A DNA stretch of 64,000 nucleotides from Tetradesmus obliquus (GCA_030272155.1 CP126194.1:6563501-6627500); one strand, 5' to 3'; shown: positions 12,171 through 23,657, numbered from the stretch's first letter. The notes: generated by a model not told the origin, from the letters alone. Translations and numbers: made by a program.

Positions 12171-15052
12171 CTACTGCTGCTGTTGCTGCGTCGCTGCGCC
12201 ACCTTGGCTGCTGCCGCCGCTCTGCAGCTGCCCATCCTGCCCGATGCACTCCCAGATGAAGTTGCTGTTTGTGTACACACACTTCTCGGCAGCGATGCGC
12301 ATCGCACGCTGCGCAATGTCTAGCGGTTGCAGCCCTGGCACTGTCATCAGTGCACGCGCTGCTGCAATGGCAAAGCGTGACCCTGATCCGATTGCATGCA
12401 CGCCATCTGCCGGCTCCAGAAGTTCTCCCCTACCGCTGACCTCTAGGCAGGTTGTGGCATCTGCAACAATCATCGTGGCCTGCATGCAGGGCAGTGAAGA
12501 CAGCATGCCGCACGATACAAGTAATTTGTGTCCTAAGTTGCGGGAGGAAATCCTAGCAGGTTGCTGCAGTGCCGCTGGTGACAAGTGCTGCTGCGGACAG
12601 AAGCAGTGGCGTCTGCGACAGTCATGGTGAACTGCAGGGCAGGCAGCGCAATACACAATACTCGGGTGCAGACTGCTGGAACTGCAGCAGTGACGCTGTT
12701 GTCGGGCAGCATCCCATGCACTTGACATGCAAGCAGTTGCATGTGGTCATGTCGCCCTTGGACGTGGTACCTGAGCCACCCAGGTAAATGAGCACACCGT
12801 GAACACGAACATCATGTAGGGTAAGCACACGCTACACAAAATGAGAAACAAACACACGCGCGCACCTCCTGGTGCCGCAGCACCCTGTCCTGCCGCCAGA
12901 CCTTGGCCAGCTCCACATCATAGGATACGCGCACAGCAACAGGCACAGCAACCAAGATCTAAGAAAGTCAAAAATACCTCAAGGTGCCTCAGGACCCTGT
13001 CCTGCCGTCCGACCTTGTCCAGCTCCACATATTAAGATAAGCACACACAAACTTGCACAGCAACCAAGATCTAAGAAAGCCAAACATACCTCAAGATGCC
13101 TCAGGATCCTGTCCCGCCGTCCGACCTTGTCCAGCTCCACATCTTAGGAGACGCACACACAAACAGGCACAGCAACCAAGATCTAAGAAAGCCAAACATA
13201 CCTCAAGATGCCTCAGGATCCTGTCCCGCCACCAGACCTTGGCCAACTCCACAAGATGAGACACGCGCACACACAAACAGGCACAGCAACCACAGTATAA
13301 GCAAGTCAAACACACCTCAAGATGCCTCAGGATCCTGTCCTGCCGCCAGACCTTGGCCAGCTCCACTGCAGCGCGCCGCAGCTGCCCCGGGTGCTCCTGC
13401 AGCCGCTGCTCCAGCCGCTCAAACAACGTCAGCCCGTCAGCAGTGCTGCCTGCAAGCATATTTGAATCAGTGCAACTTGTTACAGTGCAACGTACTGTGT
13501 GTGAGGGTGAAAAGAGTGAGAGTGAGAGGCGAATGTCAACGCTGCGTGCCACGCCAAACAGCATGCAGCCATTGACAACTCAGCAATGCCTGTATGGCAT
13601 CGGCGACACACCCCGCCGTAGCTGGGCACTCCTAGCACACCACAGCATATGAACCAGTTGCCACAGGGCTTGCCTGCATGCCCAACATGCACGCAAAAGG
13701 TGTGCAAGCAAGCACACACGCACGCACGCATGCCCACACACACCTGCGAAGCCTCCCAGGCTGGGCACTGGCTCTGTTGCCAGCCGCTGTATGCTACTGT
13801 ATTACATTAGCACAAACATCGCCAGCAGCTGCGCGCACCCAACACGCCACAACATCAACCGCCATCTCATAAAATATATCATTAACACACCATGCGCGCA
13901 AAGCCCGGCACCCATGCACACACACCGCCACCTGTTACTAGCCGAGTGGATACGTCCAGCAGAGGTGGACGCTAACATGCGTGCTTGATAACGGGATGCC
14001 ACCCATCTGTTAACACACCTGCGAAGCCTTCCAGGCTTGGCGCTGGCTCCATCGCGCCCAGCAAGTCGCATCAACTGCCCACTTCTCAAAATCTGTCCTA
14101 CAAAACATGCACGCAAAGGCCCGCACGCATGCCCCCCCCCCCCCCCCCACACACACACACCTGCAAAGCCTCCCAGGCTGGGCACCGGCTCCGTGGCTAG
14201 CTGCCGCAGCTTGCGCGCGTTGGGCTTGACCACCTTGGAGCCTGCAGTGATCTGGCCGTCCGCCATCAGCACCACCTGGCGGTTCAAAAGACAACGTAAC
14301 CGAGAATGTTATGTTGTCATGTGACAGTGTGCGTATGCATTGGGCTTGACCACCTCGGCGCCTGCGGTGGAAGCTACGTGTTGCCTTGCAAATTTACAGA
14401 GTCCGTGTCGGCATGGAAGCACACATTGTCACAAAAAGCACTACAAATCTGATAGGTCGGCTGCAAAATTCAGAAGAAGGTGTGCATGCAGCTGCTGGGC
14501 TGTGTCGCACCTGCCCATCCTTGTGTATGCACAGCACAGTGGTGCCGTGAGGCATGTCTGAGTGGCCAGAGCCATGGTAGGCACGCACTGCTGCAGCGCT
14601 GCTGCGCAGTATGCTGCTGTGTAGGCTGCCACTAGTGCTGCTGCTGCTGCTGGTTGCCAACAGGCTCCTTGTCAGCAGGCACCCTGTGCAGGGCATGTAC
14701 AGGCAGGGGTTGCCAAAGCCACGATACATGACAAGTTCACAAGCCGTAACACACGAACTTGAAGATGAACAAACTGCCGAAGCGTGGAGTATGCAGTTGC
14801 CATGGCGCAAACGCAATCACACTTCCGTGCCTCAGCATTCCATGCAGCATGACCTGCCGAGGACAGCGATCCAGTCATCAGGCGTGAAAACAGATCTACA
14901 TGCAGGCACAATACAATGCAGCATGCATGGCAGTTGCACTGCAGTGCATGCCTGCTGTGGCTGTGCCAGTGCTTACCTTGTGCCTCGAGCAGTGCCAGCG
15001 CTGCTGCGCCCTGCAACAGCATGCTGCTAGCTTGCGCCTGCAGCATGGCCAT
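12171..15052 (-). CDS. hslV: HslV (ClpQ) protease subunit
   Basis: Minus-strand exons 15052-14977, 14683-14511, 14275-14161, 13449-13316 and 12479-12171 join in phase (about 268 aa). HslV is the N-terminal-threonine peptidase of the bacterial-type HslUV proteasome-like complex, kept in the mitochondria of some eukaryotes. The mature start is clear: an Ala/Ser/Arg-rich presequence of about 72 residues precedes [10 protein letters not shown], followed by [100 protein letters not shown] and AAEKCVYTN. Catalytic Thr is about residue 73. The usual short C-terminus is replaced by a Gly/Gln-rich tail ending in five Gln. The introns hold tandem copies of exon ends. The partner HslU is not in this window. 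Confidence 0.93.
12601..12636 (-). repeat. decoy copy of HslV last-exon start
   Basis: On the minus strand an acceptor-like ctgcag is followed by codons for [11 protein letters not shown]. This is a diverged copy of the true exon start [11 protein letters not shown] (boundary at 12479). It sits about 155 bases upstream of the real exon, within the same intron. Confidence 0.8.
12866..13368 (-). repeat. five-copy ~112 bp array of an HslV exon end
   Basis: The end of exon 4 (real copy from 13316, coding [16 protein letters not shown] plus donor) recurs in the following intron at about 13201, 13090, 12978 and 12866. Spacings are about 111-114 bases. Each copy keeps most of the 50-base coding core and a GT after it. 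The copies differ by a few bases, for example H-to-R and Q-to-R changes. Confidence 0.92.
13744..14205 (-). repeat. copies of the HslV exon 3 end with donor
   Basis: The exon end coding [13 protein letters not shown] plus gtgtg (real copy 14161-14205) recurs at about 14019-14051 and 13744-13790 within the next intron. A further fragment of the same exon (the GSKVVKPNA coding part) lies at about 14340-14370, upstream of the exon. Confidence 0.85.
14132..14160 (+). repeat. poly-C run plus (CA)n at an HslV donor
   Basis: Seventeen C residues followed by a CA dinucleotide run lie directly next to the exon 3 donor. On the transcribed strand the intron begins (GT)n then poly-G. Confidence 0.85.
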
Positions 15053-15618
15053 GGCTGCTACCTAAGTGACACTCAAGACACTCCTAGGCACAGACAGAAC
15101 GGTTTAACAGGTGGTCAGGACAGGCAGAAGCTACCAGGACACAGCAGCTGAATCAGCAGCTGAATCAGCAGCTGCGAACGCTGACGTGTGGTACGCAGCA
15201 ACCACCAATGTTCAGCTGCTCCGAGAGACTTCCCCGAGGGCTTGCTGCAGGAATGTTATAGTAAGGTAGACAGCACTTGATTGCGCGCTGTGTTGTGCAT
15301 GTTGCCCTCCCTGCTGTTGTAGATCGTTGTCCTGGCTTCCTGCAAGCTGAACAGTCATGACACTGACAAGGACAGCAGAAGACAGGGGTGCCAGGACGCA
15401 AGCAGAGGCAGGCTTTGCTGCCAGAGCGATTTGAAAACAGCAGGTGGTGCTCACTGTGCAGTGCACAATCAGTGTTCGGCATCGTCAGCATCACTCCTCG
15501 TGTCACCCGTCGACTCCTACGCGAGCATCGCATCTTGGCCGCTGCATCTTGTCACAACTACTTGTCTTCGTGAACATCTCATGCGATTGGCTCTTCAAGT
15601 GGCAGCCCGAACCTTCTC
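15053..15618. other. divergent intergenic region HslV / LYR gene
   Basis: About 570 bases separate the HslV start (minus) from the LYR-gene start (plus), so it must hold both promoters. No obvious TATA box. A three-fold repeat of the decamer cagctgaatcag-type sequence lies at about 15146-15172. Confidence 0.5.
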
Positions 15619-16757
15619 ATGACGTGCCCCAGCATATCTGCTTGCAGACGCTTCAGTTCTAGTGCTGCTGCTGCTGCTCTTGGGCCCAACTCGGCAAAAG
15701 ATCTGTACAGGGACTTGGTCCGCAAGATAAAGCAGCTTCCCAAGTAAGCAGCTGCCTTTGAGTGCCTGGCGATTGAGCAGGGCAGCTGTGATCACAGCTG
15801 CTTTAGGCAGCATTCAGCATGCCCTCAGCCTGGCATCCGCCCACTGCAATTTATGCTGTTGCTGCTGCAGGGACGCCCAGCAATACTACAAGAACTATAC
15901 CAGGTATTTATATGTCTTTCATGAGCCTGTTCACAGCCTGCATGTGCATCCCATTGCTCATCGCACAGCATGTGTTGTCACCACACCAGCAACAGCATCC
16001 TGCCTCCCTGTCAAGACCCCTGCTCTGCACTGCACCAAACGCCTACTGCGACACACCAGCAGACACACCGGCAGCAACTGTAGCTGCTCAGCTACTGCCA
16101 CTGCAATCCTGTGTTTAATTTATACACCAAACATCGCTGCCCTGCAGGCAGGTCTTCTACAACTTCACAGAAGAAAGGGACCCTGAGACGCTGACAAGGC
16201 TGCACAGCAAGGCACGCGAGGACGCAGAGTGGGTGCTGAAGAAGGTGAGGGGGTGCTGACAGAGATAATGTGTGTTTTGGGGGGAGGGGCGACCGCACCT
16301 GCGATGCTGTACAGGCGGGCAGCAGCAGCAGCAGTTGTAGCCAGGGCACCGTTTGGGTTGCTGAAGAAGGTGACAGCCAGGGGGATGCAGACTCAACAGC
16401 TGCAGTGCGACAGGTTCAAGCCACATGCAGCAGCAGCAGCGAGAATGCAGGATGAAAGACTGCACCTTCTTGTGCATTGGATTTGGTCATTGAAGGATTT
16501 GGTCGCTGATGCAGTCATCCAACACCTGGGCAATCGTTGACAGCGCGGCCAGACGTTTTGAGGTGTTTTGAGCATGGTGGGGTGCACGGGAGCTTCTTTG
16601 TGCGGTCCTCACCACCCGTTGCTTGCAAGAAGTTGGTCGCTGCATGGCAAAAACGACCAGGTGTTACATGGTAGGCGAGTTGGCAGTCACCAAACCTTTT
16701 AAACTCAATGTCACCTGTTGGACTTCGCTGCTGCCCTGCCTGCAGTACTCAAAGTAA
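15619..16757 (+). CDS. LYR-motif (Complex1_LYR) small protein
   Basis: Exons 15619-15743, 15871-15903, 16148-16244 and 16746-16757 give an 88-aa protein with all phases matching. LYR proteins are small three-helix mitochondrial factors that bind acyl carrier protein and help assemble Fe-S clusters or respiratory complexes. Visible features: a short basic Ser/Ala N-terminus ([15 protein letters not shown]), the LYR motif in KDLYRDLVRKIKQLPK, then AQQYYKNYTRQVFYNFTEE and RLHSKAREDAEWVLKKYSK. This pattern fits the LYRM9 / plant At3g19508-like subgroup. The last exon codes only three residues and the stop. A copy of the exon 3 end (ttgctgaagaaggtgacag) sits at about 16358 in the last intron. Its stop lies 55 bp before the next start. 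Confidence 0.85.
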
Positions 16758-16812
16758 CAGCTGCCCTTGCTGAGAACCAGCGTCAGCAGCACTGCAGCAT
16801 CTCTCCAGCAGT

Positions 16813-18832
16813 ATGACAGCACCTGCGATGCAGCAGCAGCAGCAGCAGCCGCGGCAGCTGCTGCACAGCCTGGAGCATGCAGCAGCAGGCTGTGTGAGCA
16901 CGCTGCTGTGGTGCCTGGCGTCCTCGCTGCTGATCATCTACAACAAAGACCTGTATGATGCAGGCTTCAAGTACCCGCTCATGGTCACTGGCATGGGCCA
17001 GGTGAGGCCTGCAAGCGTGTATTGGCCGGCTGCTCGTGCTTTTGCAGTGTGCAGAAGTAGCGTGCAGAAGTAGCGTGCGTAAGCAGTCCGAACCATCTGA
17101 AGCGGCTTTTGGGCGCTGTGTGATGCCTGGCCTCAGCGTTGCACAGCACAAGCCTGCCGTGCTCCACAATTTCCACCTGTGCATCGGTGCGCTCTACTGG
17201 CGCGCCTGTACCGTAGGCATGCTTGTGGTGCCTGCATCCTATGTTTGCTGTGCTCAAAGCTGCCGTTGGCGCTCATGGCCGCCCATGATCACCTCGCTGG
17301 CCTGCTGTTTGTGTGCTGCCCGCAGGTCGTCTCTGTAGCCGCACTTGACTTGTGCACACCTTTGGACCAGCACCTGTAGCCCTGTTCTGCTTTGCTTGCC
17401 ACAGTTGCTCTGCAAAACCTGTGGTCCCCTGCCGCTGCTGCTGCGCGTAGGTTTTCTCTGTAGCCACAGGGCTGCTGCTGGCAGCACTGGGCGTCATGCC
17501 GTTGCGCAAGCCCCCCACCAAAGCCTCAGACTGGGCGCGGCTCGCGCCCATTATCGCATGCACAGTGCTTACCATGTTCTGGGGCAATGCAGCCTACATG
17601 CACCTTTCCATGAGCTTCATCCAGATCCTGAAGGCCTTCACGCCTGCAGTGACGCTGCTGATTGGTATTGCGGCAGGCGTGGAGCGGGTGCGCGGCAGTC
17701 TGCTGGCGGCTGTGCTGCTGATTGCGCTTGGCACCGGGTGAGTGTTATAACACGATGGCATAACAAGGAATGTAACAAGTGTGTTTGGGTGCACAGGCAT
17801 TGGGGCGCAGCTGATGGCCGACATCAAGTGGCGTTGCAGGCTGGCATGCTCCTAGCTAGCAAACGGGCAGGAAGCTGTGTCGCATAGGAAGTGCGAAAGT
17901 GCGATAGTGTATGGCCTATGCTGCTGGCTGGGCTGCCTTGCTAGCTGCAACACCAAGGCACCATAACGCCTCCTGCTGTGTGCTCATGTTTTGCTGCTCT
18001 TGCTGCTGCTGCTGCAATGCTGCTGCTGCAGGAGTGCGGTCCTGGTTGAGAGCGGCGCGCCATCCTACAGCGTGTATGGCTTGCTGCTGTTCCTGGGCTC
18101 AAGCACGACGGAGGCTGGCAGGGTGGTGTGCAGCCAGCTGCTGCTGGGGCAATACAAGTAAGCATGCTGTTTGTGGATGAACACGTGGTGGGGGGTAGTC
18201 ACGTGCATGTGGATGCAGGGCTGGGGCCTGCATGTAGCTGGCTTCTGCTGAGACGAGGATGTCAATGCTTCATCTGCAGCACAGGTGCTTTCAGATGAAC
18301 CACGATCATTAAATTGTCCTGAGAGCAGTAGTATTACTCAGCTGCTTTTGCCTCTGCTGCAAACGGTGTGCGCCACCTGTGCTAATGCTGTGTCATGCTG
18401 CTGTCTTCTTTTGACAGGTTCAACACCGTGGAGGTGCTTGTGTATGTGGGCATCCCCTCTGCACTTGCACTTGTTGGGGGCAGCTTGCTGCTTGATGGCG
18501 CCCCCATGCTAAGGCTTGCAGCAAAGCTGTGGGTCACACAGCCAGTGGCTTTCCTACAAGCTTGGGCTGTGAGCAGCATGGTGAACCTTGTCAGTTATCT
18601 GGCCATTTCAACAACAAGCTCGTTGACTTTCAAGGTGGCTGGATGCTTGAAAAACTTGGCAGTTGTTTGGTATGGTGTGGCCTTCAGGGGTGACCACATA
18701 TCAAAAGGGCACCTGATAGGCTATGCTATATCAGTGGCTGGGTTTGTGCTTTACACATACAGCAAGTCTGCCACGCCTGCAGTGCGCAGAGCAGTGGGAC
18801 AGCAGCAGCACGAGGGCAAGAAAGCCAAGTAG
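16813..18832 (+). CDS. TPT/SLC35-family sugar-phosphate or nucleotide-sugar transporter
   Basis: Exons 16813-17001, 17451-17737, 18032-18157 and 18418-18832 join in phase to give 338 aa. The family consists of ten-helix antiporters of the Golgi, ER or plastid envelope exchanging a sugar phosphate or nucleotide sugar for phosphate or NMP. Seen: TLLWCLASSLLIIYNKDLY (helix 1 with the conserved NK), WGNAAYMHLSMSFIQILKAF (family NA-L--S-SF-Q--KA motif), YGLLLFLGSSTTEAGRVV, and near the end ISTTSSLTFKVAGCLKNLA, the usual STS-LT--VAG--K motif. The C-terminus ends KKAK. This matches the plant KD/KV-type TPT proteins; substrate cannot be told. The acceptor chosen at 17450 is the only one giving an in-frame join. 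A decoy copy lies 125 bases upstream. Confidence 0.9.
17315..17350 (+). repeat. decoy copy of transporter exon 2 start
   Basis: The true exon 2 start at 17451 (gtag|gttttctctgtagccacag) has a diverged twin at 17326 (gcag|gtcgtctctgtagccgcac), including the acceptor. Splicing to the twin would run into an in-frame stop at about 17377. Confidence 0.75.
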
Positions 18833-19070
18833 CAGCACCAGCATACGGTAGATAGTGCAGCTAAATCAATCGGCTGTCGCTGAGATTGCTTAGCGCACTA
18901 TCCGTCTGCTGCTTATGGGCGTGATGGGTGTTGTTGAGTGTGTTGTTTGACCTGGTCAACTGGGGTTTAGATGGCTTTACCTTTTTCAGCTGCTCGGTTG
19001 TGCACAGCATTAAGGTGTATCATTTCTCCGCTTGGTTCGCACTGATTACTATGGTTCAAGGCCACGCCAG

Positions 19071-21264
19071 ATGTCCGGCAGCAAGATGATCGATTTCGAA
19101 AGCCCCGAGTTTGATGGGGCGGACGTGTTGAGGGAGGATGCGCGTATAGATGCAGTGGAAGCAGCAATTGACGCTCAAAGACAAGCTGAAGCCTCACAGG
19201 CGTTTGAAGCCGCGGTGCTGCAACATGCAGTGAACACATGCCTCAGCAGTTGCTTGGATTGCCTAGACCTGCTGTACATCCCGCGTGAAGAGCAGCCAAT
19301 TTCGGATGTGGCAGTAGCACACGATAGCTGGAGGCAAGAACCGGAGCCGGAACCATGCAGCAGAGACTCTTGGCTGCGTGGTGCCATCCCAGAAGCGCCC
19401 CTGCTGCTACAACGCAACAGCAGCCGCTGCAGCAGTGGCCAGGCTGCTTTGCTAGCCAGCAGCAGTGCAGTCAACAGCCCCAAGGGTGGAACCAGCAGCA
19501 GGTCAATGTCAGGCCTCAGCGCAGCGGCCCGCAGGAGCTCTCTGGGCTCATCAGCAGCAGCTGCAGAAGCAGCAGCTGGCACCAATGATGCCCTTGCAAG
19601 CAGCAACCGCAGAGCATCAGTCTCTAGATCTTGCAGCAGACCAGCGTCAGCTATAGGCAGGAGCTCGTCTGTCATGTCATCACAGTCAGCCAAGGACGGT
19701 GCTGCAGCAGCAACAACAGCAGCAGCCATGAGCAGCAGTGTGCGCAGAACCAGCATACGGCCTGCAGGTCAGCAGCAGCAGCAAGCAGCAGCCAAGCAGC
19801 CCAACCACAACAGTGATGCAGAGGACAGGCTACGGCAGGAGCTGCAGGTCCGCCGGCAGCAGGAAGCCATTGCACGGAAGATGAAACAGAAGGCAGAGCA
19901 GGCCAGGGCAGCACTAATAGCAGTACAGAAGGAGCTGAAAGGCAAGGACTACACATATGACAGCAGTGGCAAGCTGGTGCTGCTGCAGAAGGTGGACCCA
20001 GAGCATCTGCCAGCGCCTCCAGGCCCACAGTTCAAGGTGCACACTCCAGCAGCTGCTGGGGAGGCAGATGCAGCAGGCAAGCAGGGCAGCACTGCCAAGA
20101 GCTTGTCCAGCACTGGTAGATCCCTAACAAGCAGCATTGGCAAGGGCAGCAGCGGCAGCGGCGGTAGTGGCAAGATGAGGGGCAGCAAAGCAAACGCGAT
20201 ACCTGCCAGCGACTACAAGCAGACAGCTAGCCAGACGCAGCCGCCTGTGCTTGAGACGTTGAGGCCCGCAGCGGGGGTAACGCTGCGTGCTGGTGCAGCA
20301 GCCAAACCCGGGCCAAAGCGCGACTTGGCAGGGCACCCTACTCGAGCGCAGTACCAGCAGCAGGCCAAGGCACAGAACCAGCAAGCTACACGCGTTGTGA
20401 GTTCTGCAGCGGCTGCAGGGGCAGCAGCCAGCAGCAGCGCTGGCGCCCGCAGTGCTGCTAGTGCTGGCACTGGAAGCGCTAGCATGCGCAGCAGCAGCAG
20501 CGTGGGAGCAGCATCTGCAGCAGGTGCTGCTGCTCCGAGCACAAGTGGCAGGTCGTCACCTGCTCCTGGAACAGGAGACAAAACAGCAGCAGCAGCAGCA
20601 GCAGCAGCAGGTGGTGCAGCAAGCTCAAGTGGCAGGGCGTCTCCTGCTCCTGCACTTGCAGGAGACAGCAGAGGTGGCCTCAGCAGTGCAGGGGCAGCAA
20701 GCTTGCTGTCAAGCACTGCAGGCGCGCCAAGCAGTGCAGGCCAACGCATGGGTGCAGGCTCACGTGCAGCAGCAGCAGGGGTGCTGCAGCGGCCTGCCAG
20801 CCCAGATGTCAACGTGGTGCTGGTGTCTGCTGCTGATTGGGGTGCGGTGGGCAGTAATGGCTACAGCGCACCGCCAGAGGCGCCAGTGGCAGTGCACAAG
20901 CCTAGTGACAAACAAATCAAGGAGGAATGTGAGTGGATCAGCAGCTGGGGTGATGCAAAGTTGCAGACCATGCAAACCAGACCATATGTTAGCTGTGTCA
21001 GTCAATCTGCAGTCATGCTGACACTCCTTCAAAGCATTGCAACTTGCAGCACGCATGGAATGCTTGCATGCTCTGGCAGCACTTCAGCGGCAGTGCATTT
21101 GCTCGCTCATTAAACCTTCACTGTCTGCTGCTGCCCATGCAGTTGGCCGCACCACCTTCCTGCCCAAGATTCGCTCACCAGTGCAGACACTGAGGCCGCC
21201 TAAGAGCCAGCCAGCGAGCACTAGCAGCTTGAAAGCTGGCGCAGCAGCACCGGCTGCGCGCTGA
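19071..21264 (+). CDS. low-complexity Ser/Ala/Gln-rich protein with coiled coil
   Basis: Exons 19071-20928 and 21143-21264 join after one codon base to give 659 aa. I do not recognise the family. An ordered N-terminus (MSGSKMIDFESPEFDGADV, then a helix rich in Ala/Gln/Glu) is followed by Ser/Ala-rich sequence. Then comes a basic coiled coil (DRLRQELQVRRQQEAIARKM) leading into a compact motif, KDYTYDSSGKLVLLQKVDP, that looks like a conserved short domain of ciliary or axoneme-associated proteins; that resemblance is an impression only. A long Ala/Ser/Gly region follows, and the last exon codes GRTTFLPKIRSPVQTLRPP. The ATG at 19071 is the first in frame; an upstream ATG at about 19051 is out of frame. 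Confidence 0.7.
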
Positions 21265-21817
21265 TGGTGCAGCTGGGGCTGTGCATGTACAGTGATGTGA
21301 ACCAGCGTCTTGGGTCTCAGTGCGTTTAAGCGGCATTCCTTTCAATGTGATGTTTGCCCGCATGGCGTTTGTATGAGAGCTTGATGGCTGTTGGGAAGCA
21401 GCAGTGCTGTACTGCTGCAGTTACGCTGCTGGGTCCGCCAGTGGTGCGGTGCATCGGCCGAAAGGACATTTCTTGAAGCCTGCACTAGTGTAAGGACTGG
21501 AATGGTGAAATTCAAGAAATTTGTCGCAAAAAGGCTCTCGTGGTAGTCCAGCACAGGGACCAGGTCCGTCCGTGATCCTGGCGTTGAAAGCATGACATCA
21601 GGCTCTTTCGCAGTAGTGGCTGATGCGTCAATGGCCATCACCAACCAATCACCGACGATATATGCAGTATATAAAGGGTCCTGACAACGGAAGCGTGCAA
21701 TCACAGCAAACATCTTCGCGCCCCTTGCATCCTCGATTATTTGAAACGCGCATTGTGTGCTGAGCAGAGTTCTGGTTCAACTACGTTTTGGAAACTACTG
21801 AACACTAATTCATCAAG
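21265..21817. other. intergenic upstream of ELIP-A
   Basis: Contains the 3' UTR of the preceding gene and the ELIP-A promoter. Apart from the TATA box at 21668 I see no coding signal. Confidence 0.5.
21668..21676 (+). promoter_or_regulatory. TATA box of ELIP-A
   Basis: TATATAAAG about 150 bases upstream of the ELIP-A start codon, a distance that leaves a 5' UTR of about 115-125 bases. Confidence 0.55.
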
Positions 21818-23657
21818 ATGATGATGAAGACAGCAGCCCCTGCCGGTCTGGCTCGTGGCCTGGGCGCCTCCCGCCTGCCTGCATTCCCCTGCAGCACCAA
21901 GCAGCAGCAGCGCAGGGTGGTGATGCGCTTCAAGACCGACGATCCTCCCGTGTACCAGGAGACGGAGATTCCTAACAAGGTCAAGGACACCAAGCTGTCT
22001 GAGGATCAGCTCAAGGAGGTGGGTTCCGCTGTTGCTGCCTCTGTACAGCCTCCACGCATTTGCTGGCCTGCCAACCACAGCTTGTGGTCCCTGCTCACCC
22101 TGCTTACTGCAGCAGCAACCCACTTACTGTGCGCGCAGCTGACTTTAAATCATACTGTACTGTTGGCAACTCCTCTCTGTCTGTCCTGCAGGTTTTCAAC
22201 AAGGAGGAGGGCAACATCTCCCCCCACATGGCAAATCTGCGTGCCGACATGGGCAAGGCAGCAACAGACCTGACCACCATGCAGACCTTTGACGGCCCAG
22301 GCCCTGAGACCATCAACGGTGAGTTGCAGCAGCAGCAGCAACAGGCTGTGCTGGCTGTTGCATTGGGCATGATTAAGCTGGGCTGAGAGCTGCTTGGCAC
22401 TGCTTGGGATTGTGATAAAAAGGCAGTAGGCTGCAGCATGTTTTGCGCTGCTGCAAGGTGGTTGTTGGTTGAAAAGCAGCGGCAGTACCGCCACCTGCCT
22501 AGCTGGCCACATACAGCACTGCATTCTGCGGGCATTTAGGCCGTACCCAGCACGGTTATCTACACTGGCTGACATGCCAAACTCCCTGCTGCCTGTTTCA
22601 ATGCAGGCCGCCTGGCGATGCTTGCTGTTGTGACTGGTCTGGCTGGCGAGTACGTCACTGGGCTGGGCTTGTCTGAGCAGACTGCTGACCACCCGCTGCT
22701 GGTGTTTGCAAGCTTTGTAATCATCTCCATCGCCACATACGTACCCATCTTCAAGTGAGTGACCAAAACCTTGAACTCTGTGCAGCACATACCGCGGCTC
22801 TGCATCTGATGCTTACCTTTAGTGCATCAAACAGCTGAGAGGCAGGGGCTGCTCATGCATTGCTTCCGTGGGCATTTTTATTTAAAATGTGCTCAGCCAA
22901 TACGTTGCCCTGCTCTGCGTTGGGCTTATACATAAGCGTCGTCGTCCATTTTTCCCTCTTCCACGAGACTGGAATGGTGGATGGCGTTTATGTGCAGGCC
23001 CAGCTGACACAGCTCACAATTTGTCTGTTATGATACTAGGTGCTGCTGAAACTGTGATGTAGTAAACAGCCATACAGGGAAAGCTGATGAGTTAGGAATA
23101 GACTAGCCAGGCGAGGCTTGTGGCTATGCATGCTGCTGGAACTGGCCGTCGGGAACCAGTGTATGTGATTAATATCACGGAGATTATGATGCAGCAATTG
23201 ATAGGTGGTGCACATCTGGTTGCTGCCTTTGTCCTGTCCCTCGCAGGGGCTACACCCGCAAGGAGCCTTTTGCCAACCACTTCCTGGGACTGAACTGGAG
23301 CCCCAAGGCAGAGAACTGGAACGGCAGGTGGGTAAGGGCGGGGATGTACAGGCGTAGCTGACAACATGCGTCCCAGTTATGACGCGAATTGACAGATGGC
23401 TTGGCGGCAGGAGAGGAAGTCTGTTTTGCTCACATAAACATCTTGGATTGGCAGATGTATACTTTGTTGTGCAATCATGTCTGCATACTACGTTGCCCAA
23501 TGATGTTCACACAACTACTTCTTGACACCTGCTGCTGCTGTCTTGCAGGCTGGCTATGATGGGTTTCACCGGCATGATCCTGACTGAGGCTATCAGCGGG
23601 ATGAACACACTGCAGGCTTGGGGGCTGCAGTCCTGGATGTTCAACGGCTTCCACTGA
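21818..23657 (+). CDS. early light-induced protein (ELIP-A)
   Basis: Exons 21818-22018, 22192-22318, 22607-22754, 23247-23327 and 23549-23657 give 221 aa with intron phases 0,1,2,2. ELIPs are thylakoid three-helix members of the light-harvesting superfamily; they bind pigments and protect the photosystems under high light. Seen: transit peptide (AGLARGLGASRLPAFPC...QRRVVMRFK); first helix with the chlorophyll-binding signature ETINGRLAMLAVVTGLAGE; middle helix FASFVIISIATYVPIF; linker GYTRKEPFANHF with SPKAENWNGR; third helix RLAMMGFTGMILTEAISG; and C-terminus TLQAWGLQSWMFNGFH. Helices 1 and 3 are the internal pseudo-repeat expected of the family. First of three tandem paralogues, with a TATA box 150 bases upstream. 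Confidence 0.93.

Noticed and set aside
12866-13368. Regular ~112-bp repeats that might look like a CRISPR array
   Set aside because: The repeats code a piece of HslV, the units are contiguous tandem copies with no unique spacers, there are no cas genes, and the DNA is eukaryotic.
14132-14160. Poly-C plus CA run as a possible telomere or assembly gap mark
   Set aside because: It lies next to a good donor inside HslV and is simply a low-complexity tract.
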